Program-made: the position numbers and the translations under genes
Notes under the pieces: generated by a model
Told to the model about the DNA's origin: nothing
Databases searched by the model: none
What the model saw: only the letters and a program-made list of their open reading frames with translations
Origin: Palaemon carinicauda
Taxonomy: Eukaryota > Arthropoda > Malacostraca > Decapoda > Palaemonidae
NCBI RefSeq assembly: GCF_036898095.1
Contig: NC_090729.1
Location: 81,423,571 to 81,487,570 of the forward strand
DNA length: 64,000 bases
Direction of reading: 5' to 3'
Shown: positions 1-10,796 of the stretch, piece by piece
Layout of the letters: every line of letters starts with the position of its first letter
How positions within the stretch are numbered: the first letter of the stretch is position 1

Positions 1-579
1 GACCAAGATGTAATGATGCTTTGTAACACTGGTCACTACATCCAAGTACAGAAGGGGTTAAGCTAGATTAACTTGTAAGCGAAACAGATGAAATAGAATG
101 AAACGAACATACAAAATTATCATGTATACTCATCACTGGCCAATGTTGAAGTGAACATTGTTTCCCATAGAACATCTATATCCTTGACAATGTAATGCAT
201 AAAAACATATTGAAGAATTAAATATAAATAAAATTAAAATTATGTTTTCTGAAAGACACCAAAGTAAATAACGCCATCCTGATAATAAGTGCTTATCATC
301 GAACAGTTACAATGGATTAAGTGCATTTTCTTGAACATATATCTAATATCTAATATTTAATATCTAATATCGTACATGCACAATAGAATTGATTAGACTG
401 AATGAAAATATAATCCATAATAATTCCTTTCACATCATTGTGGATGCTGAGAAATAATAGTAAATAAAAGAGGGATAGATCCGGCTGGCCATATATATTA
501 CATCGTTAAATGTTTTGTGCACATACTATAACCTCGCATTAAATGCATTGTGTCAATGGAGGACCAACTATTAAATATA
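1..579. other. AT-rich non-coding stretch downstream of the nuclease-like gene
   Basis: I see no coding potential here on either strand. The only structure is a short imperfect run of a 10-base motif (TCTAATATTTAATA-like) at about 340-375. On the minus strand this is the sequence 3' of the last exon of the nuclease-like gene, so it should hold that transcript's 3' UTR. I could not pick out a convincing polyadenylation signal. Confidence 0.5.
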
Positions 580-3500
580 CTAATCCATCTCTTCAGTATC
601 AGAATCTGAGTCCTCACTCCATGGCTCATCCTCACACTGGTCATAGTCACTCAGTTCATCAAGGTTATCAGTTTCCATCACTGTTTCCTCTGATTGACTA
701 AGAGTCTCCTGATCTTTGTCACTGTCATTAGCAAATGAAGAATCAGGAACGGCTGGTCCGTCAAACCAGGTTGGCTGCAACAAGTCACCATTTACTGCCC
801 AACCATAATCAATGGCGCATAGGCCTTGATCAGGTGATTTTGTGTTGGCATGACTCCACAAAACTGTCACGTAGTGTGCCCTCAGTAGTTTTTTCTCAAG
901 TGTCCGACGTGTTGGGGGCAACAATGCGCAGTCAACCTTTTTGATATGAAGAAGTGGGTTTTCCTGAAAGGAATGTGGAATCATATGACAAAATACTTGA
1001 AAAGAGAATGTTCTTAAGTTAGATTAGATTGAAATAATTGAGTAATACACTCAGAATGCTTTTCGTGTCAAAATAAATGTGGGTTGTTAAGACCCTAGAG
1101 TGAGAGACAGAAAGAAATATCATAGAATGTGCATTGGAGGTTACGATTTGAATACATTGTTACTCTCTTAAGTCAATTCAAGGGAGACATGCTACATCCT
1201 GAAAACCCAACACACTTGATACATATATACCTTATCTACTGTGCCCGACATCTGCATAAGTTTTCTATAACGTGCTTCATCTACATAGCGTTCTTTGTTT
1301 TGGCCATACATCTTGCAAACAAACTCGGATGCCACGTCTATGTCAACTTCACCGTCAACTTCACCCATGTTGGAGAACAACTGGAGAAAGCTTCCAGTTG
1401 GGTCCTTCTCAAGTATTTCCAGAGGTTTAACTTTGCCTTTCCTGAAGGGGAATATGAATCATGTAGGTAACAACAGCATGACTATCTCTTCAAACTAGTT
1501 AACTTCATTTTGTCATGATTCTAAATCTTTGCTGTACAATGAGTATGCCAACTCAATCTGTCATTTAAAGATGGAACAAAATCCTACCTGTAAAAGGCTG
1601 ATGTGAAGTCACATCCAGTGAATGCGTGGTACCCCGCCAGTGCTTTTGGAAGTCCTGATTTTCGCTCCTCAAGGACCTCTACAATATTGGTGACATTAAT
1701 GTATCGCCTGCTGTTTCCGCTGCCACAGTCCATGAAGACATTTTTGGAGGACCTCACTTCTGGGTCTTGATTTCCAAGTATACCAATAAGTATAATGAGA
1801 ACATCTGTATCGGATGCTCGTACAAGGACCTTGCTTCCTGAGGTATTTTCCAGGTGGAATGCTATAAGGGTATCTGCCTCCTCGTGGTTGGCCTGGAGGT
1901 GAGCTGGGCTGGTCACTGAGATCTCCTGGAAGTCATTTGGCGTATATTGGAAACATTCACCGCCATAAGAGGCATACAGTGTTTTTCCATTTAGGATGTT
2001 CCAATAGTGATTTCCCCCCCATTCCTTTAGCAGAAATTTTCCAAGTTCGTTTTTGAACATTCCATTCTTGAGAAGTTTTGCTCCTTTGTGACTCATTGTT
2101 TGGTTAGGTCCAGTGATTGTGTAAACAGAATCTTCTGCACCACACAATTTTCTCTCACTGTCCTTGACTGAATTTTCGACGTACTTATCAAGGCAGACAT
2201 GGATTTCATCCCCTCCACCAGTGCATACTGTAGATAGGATGGTTCGGGCAATAGCTCCATATGATGTTCCAACATTCATAACTGACAAGACAGAATGAAT
2301 AAGCAGGCCTCCATCATATATTCGAACACAAATACCTTGATGTACCTCTGTTGGGATTGGTGTGTCTTTCTGGAACTCTTTCAGCCTATTCAGTAATGTA
2401 TGCTTCCTGCTCTTCAAGAGTGCTCCATCAGCATGTGCCAGGGAAAGAGGATATGACGTGATTGGGTACCTGAGAACGTGCCTGAGATCGAAGTTGGTAT
2501 TTTCAGCCACAACAATGATGATTCTTATGAAAAAGTCCCTCAGACTTTCAACCCTCTTTGCAGTTTGTGTAGCAGGAGTCGTCCTTTTTTTCTTCTTCTT
2601 TTCGTTTTCAGATGCGAAGTTATTCACCCTTATCCTTTTTACTGACTTCAAAAATCTTGCTGAGTCCTTGTGCCACTCTCTTTCGAATTGTTGTCTTGCT
2701 ACCTGCCCCCTTTGCAATGTTCCGAGGAGATACTTCTCAGTCTCTTTTGTTGCCGCCCGCCCAGTTGCAAGGTTCACCATTGTGTCTGGAGCTTCAGGAC
2801 TGAAGGGATTGCAGAATTCGTCTATTTTCTCACTTAGAGCCTGCATTTGCTTGTTGTCTTTTCTTATTCTGTATGAATGGCACTGTGCTGTGGCACTCTC
2901 TCCCACTTCAAGTCCAGCAAAAGTTCTCAGCTCCAGTACGGCCATGGCTCTCTGGGTCATGGTCATGGACCATCTTCGTCTGGCATTTTCAGAATTTCTG
3001 AAGGCTACAATCCCTTTCATACTGGACGCTGCATCCCGATTTACTGTTTGTTCAAGTGAGAGATCAACTGCCGACCTGGAGTAGTTCTTCTTTGTTCGCC
3101 GTATTGAAAAAGCCCCCTTCTGAAGTATTTCTCTGAGTTGAGGGTGGGAAGATGTCAGCTTGTGTAGAAACAGTGTTCCCCATCTGGCGTAATTTGGACG
3201 ATTTAAAGAGAAGAAGACATCCAGTATGACTGGGAAAACATCTATGTATGCATCTACATCATTTGTTTTAACACAACGCTGTAGCTCGCGGTGTACCCTG
3301 TTTACCAGGAATACATATGTTCCCCAGAACTGAGCCATTGGGCCAATGGTTCCCTCCATGACAGAATAGAAGAATTTTTCATATTTCAGAAGGTGCTGCA
3401 TAACAACTGGATCAGAGAGATGGTCTTCAACTTGATTTGATGGAATCATCATCATCACATCTTGAAATGCTTGATACTCCTCCTCTGCAAGGTCTTGCAC

Positions 3501-5657
3501 GAAACGGTCATACAGCTTCTGTTCCATTACATTAGCCAGAAGTTCATGAATTCTTATACAACGATTGTAGAACTTCCCCTTCATGAAGTCCATCATCGAA
3601 CCCTCTGCCAAGACTTCTGCTTCAGTTAGGATAAATTCTATTCCACTTTCGTTGATCATAGTTCCGATTGCACCATAAAATGCTAGCTCAATGTGAAAAT
3701 TGCCTAACATGATCAGTAACTTGTCAAAGAGAGGGGACTCGAGAGCTTGGATGGAATAAGCTTTGAGGGCAACCGCCAGATCATACGTCACGACTGCATA
3801 ACTTTGTCCGGTTTCCTTTGCAACATTAAGAGTACGAATCATAGTCTCTCTCACAACTGCATTATCTGTAGGAGATTTTGTAATTGGGTCCATATAGCAG
3901 ATTCGTTGCATAGGGAGCATGTCCTTCACATAATTGCTGATGAATCCTGCATAAAGTGGAGTGTCACCCTTTTTCAGTTGCAAAAACCAGTACAAATCCA
4001 ATGGTTTCAGCTGAAGCCCTGGTCTTTGATGGAGTTGTAGAGATGAGGCGCTACCACTGCCTTGACTCATGACTGTTGCGGCCGTACTGGTGAAGATGGC
4101 TGCCTTCAAGGATTTTCTAAGTGGAGGAATTTCCTGCTCATTTCCCACAAATGTTCTTCTATTTTTTCCATCACGGAACTGAAAGGAAGAGTTACTAAAT
4201 GGTCCCTTGTCTTGCTCAGCTGTGTTTTGATACGTGTGACCAACAGTGGAATGAAGTGTTGCTTTTCCATCTAGTGTCTCCACATTTGCATCATTGTTGT
4301 CTCATACACAGGCTGTTGCTCTATCTGCGAGTAAATAAATACCATCAGGTGCAACATGACTACCTGATGAAACTGAATAAGCGAATTCAGTTTCAAGACC
4401 TTTAGCGTCACAGTAACTAATGCTATGACCTGCACGGTTCAAAATCTGCAATGTTAACTTCGATCCTGTCAGTGAAGCTACACCCAGTCCCATTGCAGTG
4501 TGTTTCCACGGCTTAACTGTACCATGCGTAGCATTGAACACAGCATCAGATGCCATCGATGTGGCCCTTCGGTCAATTGCCCCATTTTGAGGCCCTTGTG
4601 AGTTTGGTGTAAGGCCACCTAAGAGGCTTCTAAAAAACAGCTCCAGTTGCTTTGGTATATCCGGTGCACTTTCTTTCAAATTTTGCACTGTGGCTGGATC
4701 AGGCACTTTGAATTTTGGCAACTGCATGATCTGGGAACGAAGATGGAGGGCCGCCCATATAAGTTTTTCATTTTCCTCGTGTTCCTTTGTGTTGTCATAC
4801 AAATGTACTCGTGCCTGTTCTTCAGTGAGTGATGCGGCATGGATGAAATTTCCCCTTCTATTGTCAGCAAGCTTCACTCGGACTTGGTCACCAAATTTGT
4901 CTTGAACTTTCCTTATCAGATTTTGTGTTGTTTATGCGTCAACATCTTGGGGATCACCTCCATTACTTGTGTATTCAGCTTTGTACTTATTCAACAATGA
5001 TGTCACCATCAGAGACTTTTAATTTTTGATAATTTGTTCTGTGATGAAACCACACAGTGATTTGAACGCCCTTTTATGGATATCATGAGGTGTTGCACAA
5101 CTTGTTTCTGCCACTTCTGTCTCATGCATGAAATGCCATCTGCACGACTTGTGGTATTTACCCTCTTTGGTAATAAGATCAATATTGCCCATGATCAAAC
5201 TTTTGAAATGGTCATTTGTGGATCTATGGGCCCGCTCCAATAGTGTATCACAGCCATCTTTAGTTGCAATCGATGTAAGCGGTTCCTCTTTTCCCCGTTT
5301 CTTTTTCCTCTCCTTCCCACAGAAGATAAACTCTCTCTTTAAGATGCCATGTCTCTCAGTCTTTGGCAAGACACTGCTTGACCTTGTATCTCTCTTTGAT
5401 GGACCCAACTCATCTTTTGGTCTCTTCACAGCAGTGTATCTTCGGTGGCAGGAGGGATGGTACATTTCACCACAAAAGTCAGAGCTCATAATCCTCCTTG
5501 CGACCTCTTCATATTTGTCACTCATCAGGATGGAACGAATGGATGCTGCATTCTTCAAGGAGGGTCCTGTTCTCTCAATTCTCTTCAACTGTTTATCCTC
5601 TTCAGTTAACGTTTTGCAGATGAAACAGATGGAGGCCACCGCACCATTTTCATTACC
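580..5657 (-). pseudogene. Intron-containing zinc-finger plus FEN/XPG-like (PIN fold) nuclease gene, broken by three in-frame stops
   Basis: Exons on the minus strand are 5657-1588, 1441-1231 and 963-580. Introns are 1587-1442 (ACAG|GTAGGA to CCCTTCAG) and 1230-964 (ATAAG|GTATAT to CCTTTCAG). Joined exons total 4,665 bases, exactly 1,555 codons including the stop, so phase is preserved. Within exon one the frame is interrupted by TAA at 5019-5021, TAA at 4932-4934 and TGA at 4302-4304. The N-terminal part has CFIC followed by CGEMYHPSCHRRYT (zinc-finger-like) and a second module with YHKSCRWHF. The C-terminal part has HEEADTLIAFH, VLVRASDTDVLIILIG and HAFTGCDFTSAF, which match in order and spacing the acidic metal-binding motifs of FEN1/XPG nucleases. 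The last exon ends in a very acidic Ser/Asp/Glu tail. I infer a DNA- or RNA-cleaving enzyme of a family repeated in invertebrate genomes; whether it is a host gene or transposon-encoded is unresolved. Confidence 0.7.
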
Positions 5658-5803
5658 CTAGAAAAAAAAACACCCACAAATAACAAACTTCTTAATACCA
5701 TTAGTGCTTCATACAATAACAAATGTTTGTTCTAATTGATCTGAAAACACCACTAAAACAATTAGAAGTTGAAATTTTCATTATCTTCCCGTTTACTCTT
5801 GGT

Positions 5804-5922
5804 GATGTACATTTATTATCATCTCCAGTTTGAGATGGCTCCTCTGTGAAACTTTCCAATAGATCTTCCACCTGGGAAGGAGATTTGTCTTGGTCCATTT
5901 CTTCAGTTACTTTGAACCTGAA
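5804..5922 (-). pseudogene. Possible upstream exon of the nuclease-like gene
   Basis: A short acidic open stretch reads on the minus strand just upstream of the CTAG acceptor at 5658-5661. It begins after an acceptor-like TTTGTTTCAG near 5923 and contains a candidate ATG at 5898 followed by DQDKSPSQVEDLLESFTEEP. A weak donor (AAGA|GTAAAC) lies near 5804. The Ser/Glu-rich composition fits a disordered N-terminus. The join to the next exon is a guess and needs a transcript. Confidence 0.35.
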
Positions 5923-5959
5923 ACAAATTTAATGTTGTAAAGCACATTGAAAGATTGAT

Positions 5960-6620
5960 TGTCAATCACTATACCTGGAGTGGTACTGATAATTTTACAA
6001 GTAGTTTCATTTGGTTCGCTTTTCAGCTGATCTAGGTCACTTATGGGGTCTGGTCATTTGGGCATGTCTGTCAGGGGTACCCCACCACAGAAACTGTCTG
6101 TCAATGGTCATTCACTATACCTGGAGTGGTACTGATAATTTTACAACAAGTTTCATTTGGTTCGCTTTTCAGCTGATCTAGGTCACTTATGGGGTCTGGT
6201 CATTTGGGCATGTCTGTCAGGGGTACTCCACCACAGAAACTGTCTGTCAGTGGTCATTCACTATACCTGGAGTGGTACTGATAATTTTACAACAAGTTTC
6301 ATTCGGTTCGCTTTTCAGCTGATCTAGGTCACTTATGGGGTCTGGTCATTTGGGCATGTCTGTCAGGGGTACCCCACCACAGAAACTGTCTGTCAGTGGT
6401 CATTCACTATACCTGGGGTGGTACTGATGATTTTACAACAAGTTTCATTCGGTTCGCTTTTCAGCTGATCTAGGTCAATTTTGACGTGGCAGTTACGCAA
6501 GTCTGTCAGGGTCACGCCACCACACAAAAAGTCTGTCAGTACCCATTCCCAGTTCCTGGAGGTATAAGGGACATTTCAACACCATTATCAAGTGGTTCAC
6601 TTTCCAGCTGATCTAGGTCA
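5960..6620. repeat. 146-bp tandem repeat, about four copies plus a decayed fifth
   Basis: The string CTATACCTGG recurs at 5969, 6115, 6261 and 6407, exactly 146 bases apart. Units share long stretches such as GGTTCGCTTTTCAGCTGATC and CCACCACAGAAACTGTCTGT with only a few substitutions. A more diverged unit follows to about 6620, and the GGTTCGCTTTTCAGCT core appears once more near 6737. It lies directly upstream of the minus-strand nuclease-like gene, so it may sit in that gene's promoter region or may be a local satellite. Confidence 0.85.
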
Positions 6621-6769
6621 ATTTTTCCATATCACTTTCATGCCGCTGAGGGCCACACCCACCACCAGATCCCCGGCAGACTTGAGTTTTCATAAACAGT
6701 GATGTACATAAAACATCACTATGACTAAGAAAATTGGTTCGCTTTTCAGCTACCCAAACCACTGCTGGC

Positions 6770-8775
6770 TCCCGGTCTAATATATCACTGTAGTCAAATA
6801 TACCTAGGAAGCTACCTTTGAAGGAACTTCCATCAGGACGACATGACTACCTCACCCAAAAATAGATATTTTGCTTCGCTCAAAATCCGTTTTGTTGTAA
6901 GTTTAAACTTTTGAAGCCCAATCCATTCAACTACCCGATTAGGTAGATCATTCCACAACTTGGTCACAGCTGGAATAAACATTCTAGAATACTGTGTATT
7001 ATAGTATAGTACTTGATGTTACCTCTAAGGAATTTCGAATGGCTTTTATCATGTTTGACCCACATCCCATTGGTTTCAATAATCCTATGAGTGTTCTTCT
7101 GCTTATTTTGTTATAATCTACAAAAATGATATTCATTGGAGATTTTGTTTTTCTAGAAATGTCTATTAAGAGGTGCAAAGTAAGAATTTGCCCTTGACAG
7201 CCCTTCCCCTTCTTTGTCTCCTCTTGTACTTTGTCAGACATAAATCATTCTTTTATCAATCTGTTATAGAGGACATGACCACAAAGTTTGTGCAATTCCG
7301 CCATAATGTTCATCTCACGGTAGTTGCTTGGATCCCTAGGTTCCCCTCCTTTGAAAATGCTGAAACATTTGGCAGTTGCTCAATAGAAGCGATATACTAC
7401 GAAGAAGATGGAATTTAGAATAAATTCTATGAATGAAATCCAAGATACATTGAGCAGTTTTAAAACCCACAGAGGGATTGCGTCAGGGCCAGGATCATTA
7501 TTGGACTTGATTTCCTGAATGCCTTCTTTCCTCACTTCTCTTTTCATAATCGAATCATCGAGGAGTGGAATGTAGACTTGATTAGGTCCATCTATCACAA
7601 GAGGGCTTCTGCTTCTCTTTGTTCTGCACTATAAAGTTTTGAAAAGTAATTGGCTAATTCAGAATCACTTGAAGTAGTAACATATTTTTTTTTTTTTGTC
7701 AAAAATGCCCTTCCAATTCATTGCTGCCCAAATAGTTCTAGCATTGTTCTGTTTAAGTAACTATTTCCATCTATTGTAACAAATTACATTTGGCACTGTG
7801 ACTATGGATTGCGAAGCTTTTGATGAAACATCATATAAAACTTGTCCTACCTTAAAACATCCATTATTTATATTACAATTTTCCTTTATCATCATTCATA
7901 ATTGAGATAGGATCAGGTAAAAGAGAAGCTACTTTTTTTTTCTGGGTCAATTTCACTAAATGCAATGGGTTTTCGTAATGGTAAACTGCTATCTTTAAGA
8001 GAGGATGCAAGTAATTTAGATCTTTTGACTAGTACGGACGAAGCTCAAAAATCAGTTTCTACTTCTAAACCAATGGGAGCATGGTTTGATGGAAAATTAT
8101 ATGAATAGCAAATACAGAAATACTTAACAACAAGTCAATAACCATGAGAATAAAATGCCCAGTTAATTTGACTTCTCCATTGAGTACCCGGACTATAAGT
8201 CAGGGTTCCTCCCGCCTTCAGTGAACCCCATATTAGATGGTTTATTTGGGGTTGGGTTTAGATTTTTTTAAATATCTCTTTACTCTACCATGGTTGTTTA
8301 TAGTTATGTCAGGATTCATACTATAACGGAATCCCTGGAGATTATTAAGATATTCAGGAGACCCAAGACGTGTGTTCAAGTCACCCATTATTATCAATCC
8401 GATAGCAGGAATATTATATGCTTATTATTGAATGAATGAGAAACTAGCGTTACTGTAATAAAAGGAATCATGGGGAGGAATGTAAAGCACACCCAGCAAG
8501 AGGTCAGGATAGGGCGGGGGCAAAACCACACTTGATGTTACACTTGGCCTTTTCAAATAGGTATCTTTGTACAAGTCCAGCCACATCACCACGAAGTTTC
8601 TCGCTATCAATAATCTTGCTTAAAATACACGAAAAGTCTGCTAAACAAAATGGATAACTTTATTTTCTGGAAAAATACAATATCAAAATCTATCAGAGTA
8701 CTTATTAGACTATCTAACTTCTAAACATTTCCATTAATGTTCCAGAAACATAATTTAGGTATTATCTTTATCCCA
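6770..8775 (-). pseudogene. Decayed non-LTR retrotransposon ORF2 (endonuclease and reverse transcriptase)
   Basis: Read from 8775 downwards, the fragments come in the correct ORF2 order. An AP-endonuclease start has the motif CFWNINGN near 8755. LLLGVLYIPPHD follows at about 8480 and GDLNTRLGSPE near 8370 (EEP core). An RT N-terminal block with EIKSNNDPGPDAIPLWVLK lies near 7500, then KGKGCQGQILTLHLLIDI at about 7200. A C-terminal block FIPAVTKLWNDLPNRVVE sits near 6960. Stops and frameshifts separate the blocks, and the RT catalytic YADD segment is missing through an internal deletion near 6995. The family differs in sequence from the three copies described below. This is a dead, old insertion. 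Confidence 0.7.
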
Positions 8776-8817
8776 TATACATAAAAAGGAAGGTCTAAAA
8801 TAGTAGGTTGGTACCGG

Positions 8818-9230
8818 TAGAGAGTTATTGGATCCTTTGACTGGCCAGACAGTGATACATTGGATCTCTCTCTGGTTACGGCTCATTTTTTCTTTGCCTA
8901 CACATACACCAAATAGTCTGAACTATTCTTTACCCAATCTCGTCTTTCCTCATACACCTAACAACACTGAGATTACCAAACACTTCTTCTTCAATCAAGG
9001 GGCTAATTACTGTACTGTAATTGTTCAGAGGCTACTTTCCTCTTGGTAAGGGTAGAAAAGACTCTTTAGCTATGGTAAGCAGCTCTTCTAGGAGAGGGAC
9101 ACTCCAAAATCAAACCATTGTTCTCTAATCTTGAATAGTGCCATAGCCTCTGTACTATGGTCTTCCAATGCCTTGGGTTAGAGTTCTCTTGCTTGAGGGT
9201 ACACTCGGGCACACTGGTCTATCTTATATT

Positions 9231-9235
<5 letters not shown>
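8818..9235 (+). mobile_element. SINE-like repeat, copy A (3' end replaced by TA microsatellite)
   Basis: This roughly 415-bp stretch matches 22455-22860 nearly base for base in long blocks, for example TTTGACTGGCCAGACAGT, TTTGCCTACACATACACC and AGCAGCTCTTCTAGGAGA. No meaningful protein is encoded. Copy B continues into the 3' tail shared with the non-LTR family (CTGGGCTATTTTCCCTGTTG), whereas copy A runs into a TA microsatellite. I infer a short non-autonomous element that borrows the LINE tail. Confidence 0.6.
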
Positions 9236-9461
<226 letters not shown>

Positions 9462-9689
9462 TGGGCAGTTAATAGAAAGGCCATGGATGCCTGGTGGTTT
9501 GTCAAGAGGTTGTCTTTTCCTTATCTGTTTCTTTTACTTTTCTAAACCATCCTTACTGTCCTCCCTTCAGTGGAAGTGGCTATCTTGAAGGGTATTTAGC
9601 CTTGCATGGTGTATCGGCTCCTCCATGTTGCCCAGTTTTTCCCTATTTTTTTCTATAGTCTATGGGTTTAAGCAATTACTTTATTTATA

Positions 9690-10400
9690 TTTCTGTACAT
9701 ATTGTTCAGACAGTATGATATTCTTTTGTGGTCAGAAACTTTGGTTTCTAATATGAGGCACAAATCTGAGCTCCTTATACCTGGCTTTAAGAAGCCAATT
9801 ATGTTGAAATGCGATGCTATCCCTAGGGCCAGGGGAATAGTGGTGTATATTAGGAGTGAGTACCCTGCTTCTCATAAGTCCTGCTTTGAATGTGAATGCC
9901 ATGAGATTCAGGTAATAAAGGTTTGTGGCAGGCATAACAACTTCTATTTGTGTTCAATCTACCGGAATCCTGACATGGATGATTCTATCTTTGATTGTCG
10001 TCTTACATTATGGCTAAGATACAAGAAGATGATAGAAAGGCCTCTTTTGTCTTTGTTGGTGATTTCAATGCTCACCATAGGGAGTGGTTAATTTTTGTTT
10101 CTCCTACCGATCGCCATGGCTTAAGAGCTTTAGACTTTGCCTCTGAATCAGGCTGTGAGAAAATCATAAGTGAAGCTACTCACAGGTCTGGTAACTGCTT
10201 GGACCTCGTATACACCGACCTCCCTGGCATTATAACGAGTAAGGTTGGTTCTCCAGTTGGGACATCTGAATTCATTCATTCATTCATTCATGCAGATTGC
10301 CATGCATATAGCATGACACGGGCTCTTGTCGTTGGACAGCCCATACGGGACATCGGATCATACTTTGATTTCATTAGTAGTGAAGACTGAGCAGCCTGTC
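9690..10400 (+). pseudogene. AP-endonuclease (EEP) domain of family A copy 1
   Basis: Frame pieces contain QYDILLWSETLVSNMRHKSE (the SET/NET position of EEP endonucleases), YLCSIYRNPDMDD and SFVFVGDFNAHHREWL (the catalytic GDFN block), then LDLVYTDLPG. The reading frame shifts near 10000. Near 10255-10345 an inserted stretch with (ATTC)n and a second, diverged version of the SPVGTS segment pushes the conserved SDHTLISLVVK end into another frame. The intact version would nick target DNA for target-primed reverse transcription. Here the protein cannot be made in one piece. Confidence 0.75.
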
Positions 10401-10796
10401 CCTGATTTATCTTACTCATGTAAGATCTATATGAAATCTCAAGCAGACTGGAATGGGATTTTGCATGATCTTTTGGGCTTGAATTGGTTGCAATTGTATG
10501 GTAGTGTTGATCCTGTAGTCCCTTTGAATGAGAATCTAGTCAGCATAATTGATAGGCGTATCACTTCTCGTGTACTAAAGTACCGAGTGAATGACAAACC
10601 ATGGTTTAATGATGATTGTAGATGTGCTTATTTGGAGAAGCAGGAGGCCTATCATCTTGGGAAGGATAATAGATCAGATTTGAGGTGAAATAACTATACT
10701 CAGCTTAGAGCTTTTGCTCAGAGAGTTTATGCTTCAACTGAGAAAGAGTACAATTTAACCATAAATGAAACCTTTTCTGCTACAAACCAAGAGCAT

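Noticed and set aside
2362..3084. 240-codon plus-strand open frame
   Set aside because: It lies antisense to the long minus-strand nuclease-like exon, has low-complexity Phe/Ser runs and no recognisable motif; it is a shadow frame.
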